A stretch of DNA of 64,000 nt from Lysobacterales bacterium (GCA_029859645.1 JAOUCS010000002.1:27135-91134), one strand, 5' to 3'. Shown: positions 1 through 9,634, counted from the first letter of the stretch. The notes: generated from the letters alone by a model not told the origin. Made by a program: numbers and translations.

Positions 1-909
1 ACGGCGCACAAGGTATCTCAGATAGGCAAGAAAATGGGTTTTCCGGTGCAATGCATCGGCGTGCCAAAAACCATCGATAACGATTTGCCCATCACTGATA
101 ACTGCCCGGGTTTCGGTTCGGTCGCCAAGTACATCGCGGTCTCGATCATGGAAGCGAGCCTGGACGTGGAGTCCATGGCGAGCAGTTCGACCAAGGTTTT
201 CGTGCTGGAGGTCATGGGCCGGCATGCGGGCTGGATTGCCGCTGCCTCGGGGCTCGTTTCGCGGGAAGCAGGCGATCCACCGCACATCATCCTGTTCCCG
301 GAAGTCCCCTTCAAACAGCGTGAATTTCTGAAGAAGGTCAAAACCTCGGTAGAGCAATACGGCTATTGCTCAATCGTTGTTTCCGAGGGCGTGCGTGACA
401 GCAAGGGCAAATTCCTGGCCGATGCGGGTACACGTGACGCATTTGGCCACGCCCAGCTGGGTGGCGTAGCCCCCGTGGTTGCCAACCTGGTGCGGGAAAA
501 ACTCGGCTACAAATACCATTGGGCGGTGTCCGATTATCTGCAAAGATCGGCCCGTCACCTGGCGTCACGGGTCGATGTGGATCAGGCCTATGCCGTGGGT
601 GAGGCAGCCGTCAAGTTTGCCATCGCCGGTAAATCGGGGGTTATGCCGGTTATCAAACGGACTTCAAACAATCCCTATCGCTGGAAAATCGAAGAAGCTC
701 AGCTGAGCCGCATGGCCAACCGGGAAAAAATGATGCCCAAAAGCTATATCGCATCTGACGGAATGGGCATCACACCGGCGGCCAGGCGCTACCTGGCCCC
801 CCTGATCCGTGGTGAAGACTATCCTCCCTATGACCGCGACGGCCTGCCCAAATATGTGAAGATGAGAAAAGTGCTGGCGCAGAAAAAACTGCCGGACTTC
901 AAGGTTTAA
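1..909 (+). CDS. pfp: Pyrophosphate-dependent 6-phosphofructokinase, C-terminal part
   Basis: The gene is cut by the left edge; the frame is open from base 1, so the 5' end lies outside the window. The visible 302 residues carry the PKTIDND motif (visible residues 22-28) and MGRHAGW (around residues 71-77), both typical of phosphofructokinases. ATP-dependent enzymes have Gly where this has the Lys of PKTIDND; Lys at that place is the known marker of the PPi-using type. The enzyme would phosphorylate fructose 6-phosphate reversibly with PPi in the cytoplasm. It converges on the membrane pyrophosphatase gene, sharing a bidirectional terminator, which supports a role in PPi economy. Confidence 0.93.
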   Translation, partial: TAHKVSQIGKKMGFPVQCIGVPKTIDNDLPITDNCPGFGSVAKYIAVSIMEASLDVESMASSSTKVFVLEVMGRHAGWIAAASGLVSREAGDPPHIILFPEVPFKQREFLKKVKTSVEQYGYCSIVVSEGVRDSKGKFLADAGTRDAFGHAQLGGVAPVVANLVREKLGYKYHWAVSDYLQRSARHLASRVDVDQAYAVGEAAVKFAIAGKSGVMPVIKRTSNNPYRWKIEEAQLSRMANREKMMPKSYIASDGMGITPAARRYLAPLIRGEDYPPYDRDGLPKYVKMRKVLAQKKLPDFKV

Positions 910-952
910 AGAGTCTCAAGCGCAACGGCTGCCGATCAGCACTGGAGAGTTA

Positions 953-981
953 AAAAAACCCCGCCTTGAGCGGGGTTTTTT
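953..981. terminator. Bidirectional intrinsic terminator between pfp and hppA
   Basis: A perfect inverted repeat has a GC core CCCCGC / GCGGGG around the 5-base loop CTTGA. It is flanked by an A6 run on the left and a T6 run on the right, so it can stop transcription arriving from either side. It sits 44 bases after the phosphofructokinase stop and 17 bases after the end of the convergent pyrophosphatase gene. Confidence 0.9.
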
Positions 982-997
982 CGTAGTGAAGGATGGC

Positions 998-3127
998 TTA
1001 ACCCAGCAAAACTCCGCCGTACTGAACGAAGAACGGTGCGAACACCAGGCTGAGAATAGCGGACAGCTTGATCAGGATATTCAGGGAAGGTCCTGAGGTG
1101 TCCTTCAGCGGATCACCGACTGTATCACCCACGACGGCTGCTTTGTGTTCTTCCGAGCCCTTGCCGCCCATGTTGCCCGCCTCGATGAATTTCTTGGCGT
1201 TGTCCCAGGCGCCACCGCTGTTGGAAGAGGCGATGGCCAGCACGCCGCCGGCAAACAGGGAGCCTGCCAGCAGGCCACCCACGGAGGAAACACCGAACAG
1301 GAATCCGGCCAGTATCGGGGTACCCATGATCAGGATGCCCGGCGGAATCATTTCGCGCAGCGCAGCCTTGGTGGAGATGGCCACGCAGGTAGCGTAATCA
1401 GGCTCGCCCGTACCTTCCATGATGCCCGGGATCGTACGGAACTGGCGACGGACTTCCTCGATCATGGCGAAGGCCGCCTTGCCGACGGATTTCATCGTCA
1501 TGGCCGTGAACAGGAAAGGCAGAACCGCGCCAACGAAAGCGCTGGTGTATACCACCGGGTCCAGCAGACTCATGTTGATCGGCGAACCCTGCAGTTTTTC
1601 GGCAGCGGTAATGAACGCCGCGAACAGTGCCAGCGAGGTCAGGATGGCGGCGCCGATAGCGAAGCCTTTACCGATCGCAGCCGTGGTGTTGCCGGCCGAA
1701 TCCAGGATATCGGTGCGGCGACGGACTTCTTTGTCCAGCCCCACCATTTCGGCAATACCGCCGGCGTTATCGGCAACGGGGCCGTATGCGTCGATGGTTA
1801 GCGCAATGACCAGCGTCCCGAGCATGCCCAGCGAAGCGATCGCCACGCCGTACATGCCGGCCAGTCCCCAGGAAATGAAGATGCTGATCGCGATGCACAA
1901 GTAAGGAAGCACGGTGGATTTGTACCCCAGCGCGAGGCCGTAGATGATGTTGGTGGCAACGCCCGTTTCGCAGGATTTCGCCAATTCCTGAACCGGTTTG
2001 TAAGCATCACCGGTGTAGTACCCGGTCAGCAGGCCCACGGCCAGTCCGGCAACCAGGCCGGAAAGGAAGCACCAGTAAACGCCCAGGTTGGTATAGACTT
2101 CACCACCCAGTTCGAAACTGGCGGGGATCAGAGCCTTGGTGAAAAAGAACATCACGATGGCCATCAGCACGCTGGAAATCACCAGCAGCTTCATCAGGGC
2201 CGGAGCCACGTCTTCTTCCTTCTTGACACCGACCAGCAGCTTGGTGACCAGGCTGACGGGGATACCCACGGCGCTGATCAGAATCGGAAAGAGCAGTGCG
2301 TTGGGGTCAGCGGCAAACACCACCGCGGAAATTACCATCGCGGCGCAGGTGCTCTCAGCGCAGGACCCGAAGAGATCAGCGCCCATGCCGGCCACGTCGC
2401 CGACATTGTCGCCCACGTTATCGGCAATCACCGCCGGATTGCGTGGATCGTCTTCGGGAATGCCCTGTTCGACTTTGCCCACCAGGTCGGCGCCGACGTC
2501 GGCTGCCTTGGTGAAAATACCGCCGCCCACACGGGCGAACAATGCGATGGTGGAGCCACCCAGACCGAAGCCGGCTATCACTTCCATCAGTACGTGGTTG
2601 TTCTCCGGGCCAAGACCCGCCAGCAGCGTGCTCATCACCACGTAGATGATGACCATGCCCAGTACGGCCAGCCCCACCAGTGCAAAGCCCATCACCGCGC
2701 CGGAATTGATGGCGACATCAAAGGCATGAGAAATGTCCTTTTTGGCCGAAACCGTGGTCCGTGCGTTGCCCTGGGTGGCCACTTTCATACCGATGTAACC
2801 GGACGCAATGGAAATGGCCGCGCCGAACAGAAAGGCGATCGCTGTATAGATGCCTTCGCGTGTATCCGGCGTGTGCTTATCATCGATCAGCAGCGCGATA
2901 ATGGCTGCGAACGCAATCATGAAAATGGTCAGGAACTTGTATTCCTGTTTGAGGAAAGCCATGGCGCCTTGCGCGATAGCTCCATGGATGAAGGTCAGAC
3001 GTTTGGCGTCTTTTTCGTCCAGCCCCATGGTCAGCGGAACATTGGTCACCTTCTTCATGTAGACAAAGGCGATGACCAGGCCCAGCAATGACAGGACTGT
3101 GGAAATGATTATTGTGATTCCCGGCAT
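998..3127 (-). CDS. hppA: Membrane-bound ion-translocating pyrophosphatase, K+-dependent type
   Basis: A 709-residue polytopic inner-membrane protein that hydrolyses PPi and pumps cations. The signature [11 protein letters not shown] and the Asp-rich [19 protein letters not shown] region are present. At the diagnostic site the sequence is GNTTAAIG (Ala483, Gly486), which is the K+-requiring class; K+-independent enzymes have Lys and Thr there. The gating-region motif is [11 protein letters not shown], with Glu258 one helical turn later than in Na+-pumping relatives such as the Thermotoga enzyme and as in the plant vacuolar H+ pump, so H+ transport is inferred. The start at 3127 is chosen because AGGAG lies ten bases upstream; an upstream in-frame ATG at 3181 lacks support. 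Confidence 0.95.
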   Translation of the reverse strand: MPGITIIISTVLSLLGLVIAFVYMKKVTNVPLTMGLDEKDAKRLTFIHGAIAQGAMAFLKQEYKFLTIFMIAFAAIIALLIDDKHTPDTREGIYTAIAFLFGAAISIASGYIGMKVATQGNARTTVSAKKDISHAFDVAINSGAVMGFALVGLAVLGMVIIYVVMSTLLAGLGPENNHVLMEVIAGFGLGGSTIALFARVGGGIFTKAADVGADLVGKVEQGIPEDDPRNPAVIADNVGDNVGDVAGMGADLFGSCAESTCAAMVISAVVFAADPNALLFPILISAVGIPVSLVTKLLVGVKKEEDVAPALMKLLVISSVLMAIVMFFFTKALIPASFELGGEVYTNLGVYWCFLSGLVAGLAVGLLTGYYTGDAYKPVQELAKSCETGVATNIIYGLALGYKSTVLPYLCIAISIFISWGLAGMYGVAIASLGMLGTLVIALTIDAYGPVADNAGGIAEMVGLDKEVRRRTDILDSAGNTTAAIGKGFAIGAAILTSLALFAAFITAAEKLQGSPINMSLLDPVVYTSAFVGAVLPFLFTAMTMKSVGKAAFAMIEEVRRQFRTIPGIMEGTGEPDYATCVAISTKAALREMIPPGILIMGTPILAGFLFGVSSVGGLLAGSLFAGGVLAIASSNSGGAWDNAKKFIEAGNMGGKGSEEHKAAVVGDTVGDPLKDTSGPSLNILIKLSAILSLVFAPFFVQYGGVLLG

Positions 3128-3244
3128 TAGTTTTGCACTCCTAGCAATATCATTTTTTTCAAACCGCGCGCACTTTAACACAAACCGCTGCCGGCTTGAT
3201 AAGCAAGACCCACAATAATGTCCTAAATCAATCTATTATCGCGG

Positions 3245-4267
3245 TTAATCCAACTGCAGGGCGGACTTGAGCAGGCCCACCAGTTCGGGATAGGTATTCC
3301 GGTCCAGCAGATTCATCGCCTGGTGGCCTGATAGCTCTCTGACCAGTCGGGTGGCGGCGGTGGTGTTGGCGGCAGGGCCGGCCACCAGGTCAGCTTTCAT
3401 GTGCTCGCCATAGGCGGTTTGCACACCCAGAACGGCGTACGGATCGGATGCGCACAGCAGCGTAAAACGCGTCAGTTTACCCAGGCGATTAACCAGCGCA
3501 GCCCCGTTGTAGGGCTCAAGTGGTGAGGCGCCGGCTTCGACCACCAGGACATCGGCTTCGCAGGCCGCTATTCTGGAAAGTAACAGGTCGAGGGCCTGCC
3601 GGAATCGGCTCTCCGGACACACGGTGGAAGGCAGGCCGGCATCGACGAAGTCAAATACAGCAGAAGCCCCGGCGTCACGAAACTTCAGAATGTCCCGATA
3701 GCGGGCCGCCCCCGTGAGTTTTGCGGCCACCACATCGAGCCCCAGGTAACTGAGAGCGCGGATGATCACCTGCCCGGAACTGGTTTTACCGGCAGACATG
3801 GAAGTCCCGATCAACAATATCACCGGGATGTCCAGCTCCTTGTGCGGTACCGGCAGCGCGAAGTCCTCCATCCCGAGCTTGTTACCTGCCCGGGTAACAT
3901 GCCCAAGATATTCCAGGCGCATCAGGTCGGGAAGAAAGGGTGAGATCGAGGTGGCTTTACCCAGCAGGCCGGCCGGGGTCAGGGCATCCAGTTCACTACC
4001 CTCTGCCACCGCACGCCAGTCCCCTACACCCTCCAGTGTGGCCGCCCGCTGACCGAGGGCTCCGACCATCAGGTCACCTCGAACCATTTCAGCGATCCGG
4101 CCGGTTTTCGTTTCGCATCGGTACAGTCGGTTGCGCTTGCCGGTGACACGACCGACCACGAAGTCACCGGTGGCCCAGTCCGAGCGGTCCCACTTCAGGG
4201 TCTTGAACGGCACCGTCCACAAATCCGAAGTGCGGGTGACAGTGGAGAAAAAGTAGTGCGATCTCAT
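3245..4267 (-). CDS. P-loop protein, DUF1611/DgcN-like
   Basis: A 340-residue soluble protein of uncertain function. A glycine-rich phosphate-binding loop GTSMSAGKTS is at about residues 153-162, after an N-terminal half with no motif I recognise. The C-terminal half has a strand plus VVEAGASPLEP, reminiscent of the EGQGSL segment of DUF1611 proteins, a family that includes the D-glutamate N-acetyltransferase DgcN. Length also fits that family. The resemblance is by layout and P-loop only, so the assignment is tentative; another P-loop NTPase is possible. Its ATG overlaps the stop of the upstream M20 peptidase by four bases, so the two are translationally coupled and probably work on related substrates. 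Confidence 0.6.
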   Translation of the reverse strand: MRSHYFFSTVTRTSDLWTVPFKTLKWDRSDWATGDFVVGRVTGKRNRLYRCETKTGRIAEMVRGDLMVGALGQRAATLEGVGDWRAVAEGSELDALTPAGLLGKATSISPFLPDLMRLEYLGHVTRAGNKLGMEDFALPVPHKELDIPVILLIGTSMSAGKTSSGQVIIRALSYLGLDVVAAKLTGAARYRDILKFRDAGASAVFDFVDAGLPSTVCPESRFRQALDLLLSRIAACEADVLVVEAGASPLEPYNGAALVNRLGKLTRFTLLCASDPYAVLGVQTAYGEHMKADLVAGPAANTTAATRLVRELSGHQAMNLLDRNTYPELVGLLKSALQLD

Positions 4268-5457
4268 GGCGTGAGTCCGTTGGTTTCCAGTGGCGGTGAC
4301 ATCAGCAACAGCGTGAGCAGAGCCGCATGTTCAAGAGTCGGCCCCAGCCGCAGGTGTTCATGCCGGGCATGGGCGCCATCGCCGACTGCGCCGAGCCCGT
4401 CCAGGGTGGCGGTGTAGAGGCTTGTGAAGTTGCCATCGGAGCCGCCACCGGCAAGCCCTTCATCCAGTTCCATTCCCAGCTGGTCCCCCAGGGATTGCGC
4501 CAGGCGCCAAAGCTGCCGGTTTGCCGGCGTACGTTCCATTGCGGGACGCCCAAAACCTCCCTCGATCAACAAGGCCGTCCCCTCGGTTACGGGTTGCAGG
4601 CTGCGAATTTCTGCCTCCACCCACTCGCCGTCTTCCCTGGTCTCTACCCGCACATCAACGACCGCCTGGCTTTCAGGAGCCACGACGTTGGGACGGAGCC
4701 CGCCATCGATAGTGCCAACGTTTACAGTGATGCCCCGGTCAAAATCATTCAGTGCAAACAGGGTCTGGATCACGTGGGAAAGTTCCAGGATCGCGCTGGC
4801 GCCGGCTCCGGGGTCGAGCCCGGCATGCGCTGCTTCGCCCCGGACAGTGACGGTATAGCGGGCAATACCCTTGCGCGCAGTTTTCAATTTCCCGCCAGGC
4901 CCCAATGAGGGTTCCAGCACGAGAACGCGATCCATGTGCGGCGCCAGCGACTCGATGTAGCGCCGGCTTTCCCGGCTTCCCACTTCTTCGTCCGAATTCA
5001 GAAAGACATGCGGCACGACCTGTGGCTGTATATTGAAATGCTGAAGGGTTTCGATCGCCATCAGCACCAGGGCGACGCCGGCTTTCATATCGTAAACGCC
5101 CGGTCCGCGCACGATGTCACCTTCATGCTCAAAGGGCATTTCCGCCAGCGTACCGAGCGGCCAGACGGTATCGTAGTGTCCCAGCAGTAACTGTGCCGGT
5201 TTTGAATGCCTGCGATCGGCAGGCCGGGCATGAAGCATGCCGCCACTGTTATGGCCAGGGATACGTTTGACCTGATAGTCCAGGCGTTCAAATCCGGCGG
5301 CAATGATTTCCCGGATTTCCCGTTGGGAGGAAGGTACGTCGGAAGGAGATTCTGCTTCGGTCATCGTGCGCAGCAGGTCGACCAGCTGCGCACGCCTGCT
5401 TTGCAAGTGTTCAAGCACGTCGCTGGCTCTGGCTGCGGGTCTGGCGTTATTGTTCAT
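4264..5457 (-). CDS. M20 family metallopeptidase, carboxypeptidase G2-like
   Basis: A 397-residue dinuclear zinc amidohydrolase. The family metal-ligand motifs appear in order: GHYDTVWPLGT, GVYDMKAG, NSDEEVGS with the catalytic Glu pair, and GDGAHARHEHL near the C terminus with the last His ligand. The inserted dimerisation domain (about residues 195-300) contains RGEAAHAG. The family removes C-terminal amino acids, often Glu, from peptides or N-acyl amino acids. No signal peptide is visible, so it is probably cytoplasmic. It is first in a two-gene unit with the P-loop protein, and only three bases separate it from the upstream flavin reductase-like gene, suggesting a three-gene operon. Confidence 0.85.
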   Translation of the reverse strand: MNNNARPAARASDVLEHLQSRRAQLVDLLRTMTEAESPSDVPSSQREIREIIAAGFERLDYQVKRIPGHNSGGMLHARPADRRHSKPAQLLLGHYDTVWPLGTLAEMPFEHEGDIVRGPGVYDMKAGVALVLMAIETLQHFNIQPQVVPHVFLNSDEEVGSRESRRYIESLAPHMDRVLVLEPSLGPGGKLKTARKGIARYTVTVRGEAAHAGLDPGAGASAILELSHVIQTLFALNDFDRGITVNVGTIDGGLRPNVVAPESQAVVDVRVETREDGEWVEAEIRSLQPVTEGTALLIEGGFGRPAMERTPANRQLWRLAQSLGDQLGMELDEGLAGGGSDGNFTSLYTATLDGLGAVGDGAHARHEHLRLGPTLEHAALLTLLLMSPPLETNGLTP

Positions 5458-5460
5458 TGC

Positions 5461-6072
5461 CTATTTCGCCATTCCTGCCGGAAACGGGAAAGACAGGCTG
5501 TCGCTGACAGAGGCAAATCGACCGGGATGCAGGTACGCCAGCAAAGGCGCCTCGTGAATCCTCGCCTGGTCATCAACCTCATCATCACGCGCTGCATCTT
5601 CCGCTACCCGGGCAGCCACGACACGGCCGACGATCAGGCTGTTGACGCCAAAATCGTCGACAAATCGATCCAGCTCACACTCCAGAAACAGGTAGGCCCC
5701 GCTCAGCAGAACACCGTCCACCCGGGTGGATGGGAACACCGGCAAGGCCTTTACTGCCGGTTTTTCGTCCTGCGAGAAGCGTGGCGAAGCGGCCAGGCTG
5801 GTCAGCACCAGCTGTTCCGGCCTGGGAAAGGAAACCGTGAACACGCCGTCCCGCTTGATATTCGAATACGTGTGATGCCTGGGGGTACAGACGAAGCCGA
5901 AGTAATTCTCCCAACCCATCGGCATGGCCATGTGCTTCGGCGCCAGGTCGTGGTTCCCATCCGGTTCCAGGGTCCCGACCAGCACCAGGGGAGCGACCCA
6001 GAAAAAGCGGTCCCAGATAGGTTGCTCGGTGTCCAGTTCAATCAGCCGTTGGTTTTCTGCCGGGCTCTGCAT
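5461..6072 (-). CDS. Flavin reductase-like FMN-binding protein
   Basis: A 203-residue protein of the split-barrel flavin reductase family. Visible family features are the N-terminal APLVLVGT strand, the LAPKHMAMPMGW segment, and FTVSFPRPEQL, where the flavin normally sits. Such proteins reduce FMN or FAD with NAD(P)H or merely bind flavin; the partner is not evident here. It lies three bases upstream of the M20 peptidase gene and reads with it. The upstream 200-base gap separates it from the divergent dsbD gene. Family assignment is firm, substrate unknown. Confidence 0.78.
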   Translation of the reverse strand: MQSPAENQRLIELDTEQPIWDRFFWVAPLVLVGTLEPDGNHDLAPKHMAMPMGWENYFGFVCTPRHHTYSNIKRDGVFTVSFPRPEQLVLTSLAASPRFSQDEKPAVKALPVFPSTRVDGVLLSGAYLFLECELDRFVDDFGVNSLIVGRVVAARVAEDAARDDEVDDQARIHEAPLLAYLHPGRFASVSDSLSFPFPAGMAK

Positions 6073-6273
6073 AGTGAAACCTCCCGCCGCGAGGCGATGC
6101 CATTCCCCCAGTATCCACGCTACGCCCGCGCGGGCAGGAGCGCCATGATCTGGGGCAAGAACCGATTTTTCGGCGTTTTACAGGCCTTTCCGGTAGAATC
6201 CGGTGATTGAACAATCGCCTGAATTCCGGGTCTACTGTGCGGCGATCAGGCAGGCAAAACAATCAGTTATTTC

Positions 6274-8541
6274 ATGAAACAAAAAATAGTCATCGGTTTA
6301 AGCGTGATCCTGGGCTTGGTGTTTGCGCCACTGGCGGACGCTATCGAATTCGACGAGGTCCGGAATTTCGAGGACGTGTTCGTCATTTCGGGAGAAGCAT
6401 CAGGCCGTGACCGGCTGCTGGTCAGCTGGGACATAGCTGACGATTATTACCTCTACAACAACAAGTTCCTGCGCTTCGCAGCGGCCACTGAAGGCGTGGT
6501 GCTGGGAGAGCCAGTGATCCCCCGGGGTGAGATCAAGTTCGACGACCTGCTGGGGGAAGAGGTGGAGAAATACCATGCTGAGCTCACCGTGGTGTTGCCG
6601 CTCGATTCCGTGTCCCCGGATCTCGACTCCATTGACCTGAAAGTGCGTTCACAGGGCTGCCTGGAGAATGAACTGTGTTACCCGCCAACCCAGCAACTGC
6701 TGACCATCAAGCTGCCCGCGGCCGAAGCTGTGCCTCAGTCAGAACCGGCGGGAGGTTTGCTGTCCGGCCTGGGTAAGGCAGCGGAATTGCCACTGCAGGA
6801 CCCGCAGGCCGCGTTGCAACCGGAGCAGGCGTTCATCTACGAGTCGATTGGGTTCAGTGCGGATGCGGCGCTGGTCCGTTTCACGGCGCAGCCAGGCTAT
6901 TACCTGTACACGGACAAATTCGAGTTTAAGGTTACCGGCGGCGACGGCTTCGAGTTGCAGTCCGTTGAGAGACCTGCCGGGGTGACCAAGGATGACCCGG
7001 AGTTTGGTCCCGTTCCTGTCTATTACGGCCAGGTGGAAATACCACTGCGGTTCAACCGGCCGGCGGGTGAAGCTCAGGACATCACGCTGGAAGCGCGCTT
7101 CCAGGGGTGTCGGGATGGCGATATCTGTTATCCGCCGATGAAACGCTCGGTGACCTTCCAGATGCCGGCGGCCGAACAGGCAATCGAGCGGACAGTGACG
7201 GCGAAATCACGTGCTAAGGAAGCCGCGCCCATTTCGGAGCAGGATAAGCTGGCGACACTGCTCACCAGCCACCCGGCTCGCGCTATTGCAGCCTTTTTTG
7301 TGGCAGGATTGTTACTGGCTTTCACGCCCTGCGTCTTCCCGATGGTGCCGATCCTGTCCGGGATCATTGTTGGTCAGGGTGATCGGCTGACCACGCTGCG
7401 TGCGTTCTGGTTATCGCTGGTCTACGTGCTCGCCATGGCCGTAACCTACACCGTGGCCGGTGTGCTGGCGGGCCTGTTCGGACAGAACCTGCAGGCGGTT
7501 TTCCAGAACCCCTGGATCATCAGTGGATTTGTCGCTGTTTTTGTCGTCCTGGCGTTTTCAATGTTCGGGTTTTTCGAGTTGCAGCTTCCAGGCAGACTGC
7601 AGACCCGCCTGGCAGAGGCGAGTAATCAGCAACAGGGCGGACAGCTCTGGGGCGTTGCTGTCATGGGATTTCTTTCTGCCTTGATCGTCGGTCCCTGCGT
7701 GGCGCCGCCGCTGATGGCCGCCCTGATTGTCATCGGCTCTTCCGGTGATGCGGTGCTCGGCGGGGTGGCTTTGTTCTCGCTTGCCATGGGTATGGGTTTA
7801 CCGCTGATTATTTTCGGGGTTTCCGCCGGAAAACTGGTGCCCAGGGCCGGCGCGTGGATGGACGCTATCAAAGCGGTGTTTGGTGTAGGCATGCTGGCGC
7901 TGGCCATCTGGATGCTCGAGCGGATTCTGCCGGGTGGCCTGATTATGCTGCTGTGGGGTGTGCTGGCAGTCAGTTGCGGGATTTACCTGGGGGCAATGGA
8001 CCGGCTCGAGGCGGGGGTTTCCGGTTGGAGGAGGCTCTGGAAGTCTCTCGGGATCGTCCTGCTTGTGCTGGGCATTACCGAAATCGTGGGTGCTGCCGCG
8101 GGTGGTGATTATTGGTTGCGGCCGCTCAGCGGCCTTAAAACCGGGTCAGTGTCTGAAGCCGCGCAGGAACATAGCGAGTTTGCCAGGATCAAATCCCTCG
8201 ACGATCTGGAATCGGCGCTTGCCGGATCGCGTGCAAAACAGCGACCGGCCATGCTGGATTTCTATGCAGACTGGTGTGTGGAATGTAAGCGCATGGAACG
8301 CAATACCTTCCCCGAGCCCCGGGTCCGGGCAGAGTTTGAGCGTTTTGACCTGCTGCAGGCAGATGTCACGGCCAATGATGATGTGGACCAGGCACTGATG
8401 CAGCAATTTGGCATCATCGGCCCGCCCGCCATTCTCTTTTTTGACTCGCGTGGTGAAGAAATGAAAGCCTATCGCCTGGTGGGATATTTCGAGGCGGATG
8501 AATTCGCCGCACACCTGCAAAAGGTTTTGTCCGCCCGGTGA
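6274..8541 (+). CDS. dsbD: Thiol:disulfide interchange protein DsbD with two tandem N-terminal alpha domains
   Basis: A 755-residue inner-membrane electron conduit that moves reducing power from cytoplasmic thioredoxin to periplasmic thiol proteins. A signal peptide (residues 1-23) precedes two consecutive DsbD-alpha domains, each with its own CX5C pair: Cys129/Cys135 in QGCLENELCYPP and Cys279/Cys285 in QGCRDGDICYPP. The membrane core follows, with redox cysteines Cys353 (TPCVFP) and Cys475 (GPCVAPP). It ends in a thioredoxin-like gamma domain with WCVEC (Cys668, Cys671). E. coli DsbD has one alpha domain and about 565 residues, so this protein is longer by one domain. Its stop overlaps the GTG of the next gene. 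Confidence 0.95.
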   Translation: MKQKIVIGLSVILGLVFAPLADAIEFDEVRNFEDVFVISGEASGRDRLLVSWDIADDYYLYNNKFLRFAAATEGVVLGEPVIPRGEIKFDDLLGEEVEKYHAELTVVLPLDSVSPDLDSIDLKVRSQGCLENELCYPPTQQLLTIKLPAAEAVPQSEPAGGLLSGLGKAAELPLQDPQAALQPEQAFIYESIGFSADAALVRFTAQPGYYLYTDKFEFKVTGGDGFELQSVERPAGVTKDDPEFGPVPVYYGQVEIPLRFNRPAGEAQDITLEARFQGCRDGDICYPPMKRSVTFQMPAAEQAIERTVTAKSRAKEAAPISEQDKLATLLTSHPARAIAAFFVAGLLLAFTPCVFPMVPILSGIIVGQGDRLTTLRAFWLSLVYVLAMAVTYTVAGVLAGLFGQNLQAVFQNPWIISGFVAVFVVLAFSMFGFFELQLPGRLQTRLAEASNQQQGGQLWGVAVMGFLSALIVGPCVAPPLMAALIVIGSSGDAVLGGVALFSLAMGMGLPLIIFGVSAGKLVPRAGAWMDAIKAVFGVGMLALAIWMLERILPGGLIMLLWGVLAVSCGIYLGAMDRLEAGVSGWRRLWKSLGIVLLVLGITEIVGAAAGGDYWLRPLSGLKTGSVSEAAQEHSEFARIKSLDDLESALAGSRAKQRPAMLDFYADWCVECKRMERNTFPEPRVRAEFERFDLLQADVTANDDVDQALMQQFGIIGPPAILFFDSRGEEMKAYRLVGYFEADEFAAHLQKVLSAR

Positions 8542-9092
8542 ACCGCACCGTCCTGGTCATGGCCCTGGTGGCGGTATTGGCAGCCAGCGGTGGTTACTTC
8601 CTGGCCAGGTCGCTGTCTGACCCTGGGGATTCCTGGTCCGCCACAGACCCGCTGCCGTCAACAGACGATCTGATCGGAAAGCGGCGGCCAGACTTTACCC
8701 TTCGGACCCTGGAAGGAACACACCTCTCAGCCTCTGATCTGGATGGCAGGGTGTGGTTGCTGAACTTCTGGGCCACGTGGTGCAAACCCTGTGTCGAGGA
8801 AATGCCGATGCTGGACAGATTGCACCTGGAGCAGGCGGACAAGGGCGTGAAAATCATCGGCGTCGCCCTCGATGACGAGACGCGCGCCCGGCAGTTCGCC
8901 AACGACCTGGCAATCAGCTACCCAATCCTGGTCGGCCAGACGGACGTGGTGCTGACGGGGCGTCGCTATGGTAACTCGACAGGCTTGCTGCCCTTCAGTG
9001 TGCTGGTCGATGCACAGGGCATGATCCGTTGGGCGAAGCTGGGCGCGCTGGATCCGGCAGAACTGTCTGAACACCTTGAAATGTTAAAATAA
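8538..9092 (+). CDS. TlpA/ResA-like membrane-anchored thioredoxin-fold oxidoreductase
   Basis: A 184-residue protein with an N-terminal membrane anchor (residues 4-24) and a thioredoxin fold carrying WCKPC (Cys82, Cys85), so it acts in the periplasm as a thiol reductant. The GTG start overlaps the dsbD stop by four bases, implying coupled translation; DsbD would be its natural electron donor. Family members serve cytochrome c maturation or general disulfide reduction, and the exact client cannot be told here. A C-terminal segment GLLPFSVLVDAQG is the usual cis-Pro region. Confidence 0.88.
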   Translation: MNRTVLVMALVAVLAASGGYFLARSLSDPGDSWSATDPLPSTDDLIGKRRPDFTLRTLEGTHLSASDLDGRVWLLNFWATWCKPCVEEMPMLDRLHLEQADKGVKIIGVALDDETRARQFANDLAISYPILVGQTDVVLTGRRYGNSTGLLPFSVLVDAQGMIRWAKLGALDPAELSEHLEMLK

Positions 9093-9193
9093 CGTATAGA
9101 AAAATCGCTTAAGATGCAGCCATTTGCATCGATCTCGTGGACAAGTGAAGTAATATCGGGCAAAATGCCAATCTCTGACCAAGGCAAATACCG

Positions 9194-9634
9194 ATGGCAA
9201 GCATTCTTGTTCTGAACGGCCCCAACCTGAACCTGCTGGGCAGCAGGGAACCCGGACAATATGGTCACCGGACCCTGGAAGAGATCATGGAAGACCTGGC
9301 ACGATTTGCCGGCGCCTGCGGTCATGAACTGCAGCATGTCCAGGAAAACAGCGAAGGCGTTCTGGTTGACGCCATCCACAAAGCCGCCAATGAGCAGGTG
9401 GATTACATTATTTTCAACCCAGCCGGCTACACCCATACCAGTGTCGCCTTGAGAGATGCCCTGCTGGCCGTGCGGATTCCTTTCGTGGAGGTCCATCTTT
9501 CCGCGGTTGCGGCCCGCGAATCCTTTCGGCAGGTTTCCTATTTTTCAGACATCGCGATGGGCGTGATCCAGGGCTTCCGCGGTGAAAGCTACATGCTGGC
9601 GATGCAGGCCATCATCAATCATATCGAACCCTGA
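9194..9634 (+). CDS. aroQ: 3-dehydroquinate dehydratase, type II
   Basis: A 146-residue cytoplasmic enzyme of the shikimate pathway converting 3-dehydroquinate to 3-dehydroshikimate. It begins with the family signature [12 protein letters not shown], followed by the flexible loop REPGQYG with the catalytic Tyr, FNPAGYTH, and VEVHLS with the catalytic His. The length is standard for the dodecameric type II enzyme. It precedes accB, the usual order in many gammaproteobacteria. Confidence 0.97.
   Translation: MASILVLNGPNLNLLGSREPGQYGHRTLEEIMEDLARFAGACGHELQHVQENSEGVLVDAIHKAANEQVDYIIFNPAGYTHTSVALRDALLAVRIPFVEVHLSAVAARESFRQVSYFSDIAMGVIQGFRGESYMLAMQAIINHIEP

Noticed and set aside
1145..1801. A 218-codon open frame opposite hppA
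   Set aside because: It is antisense to a strongly conserved pyrophosphatase and its translation is compositionally odd, rich in His, Arg, Gly and Gln.
6177..6199. TTTACA and TAGAAT upstream of dsbD as a promoter
   Set aside because: The spacing is only eleven bases, too short for a sigma-70 promoter.
5206..6210. A 334-codon open frame on the + strand
   Set aside because: It runs antisense across the end of the M20 gene and the whole flavin reductase gene, and its product has no recognisable motif.
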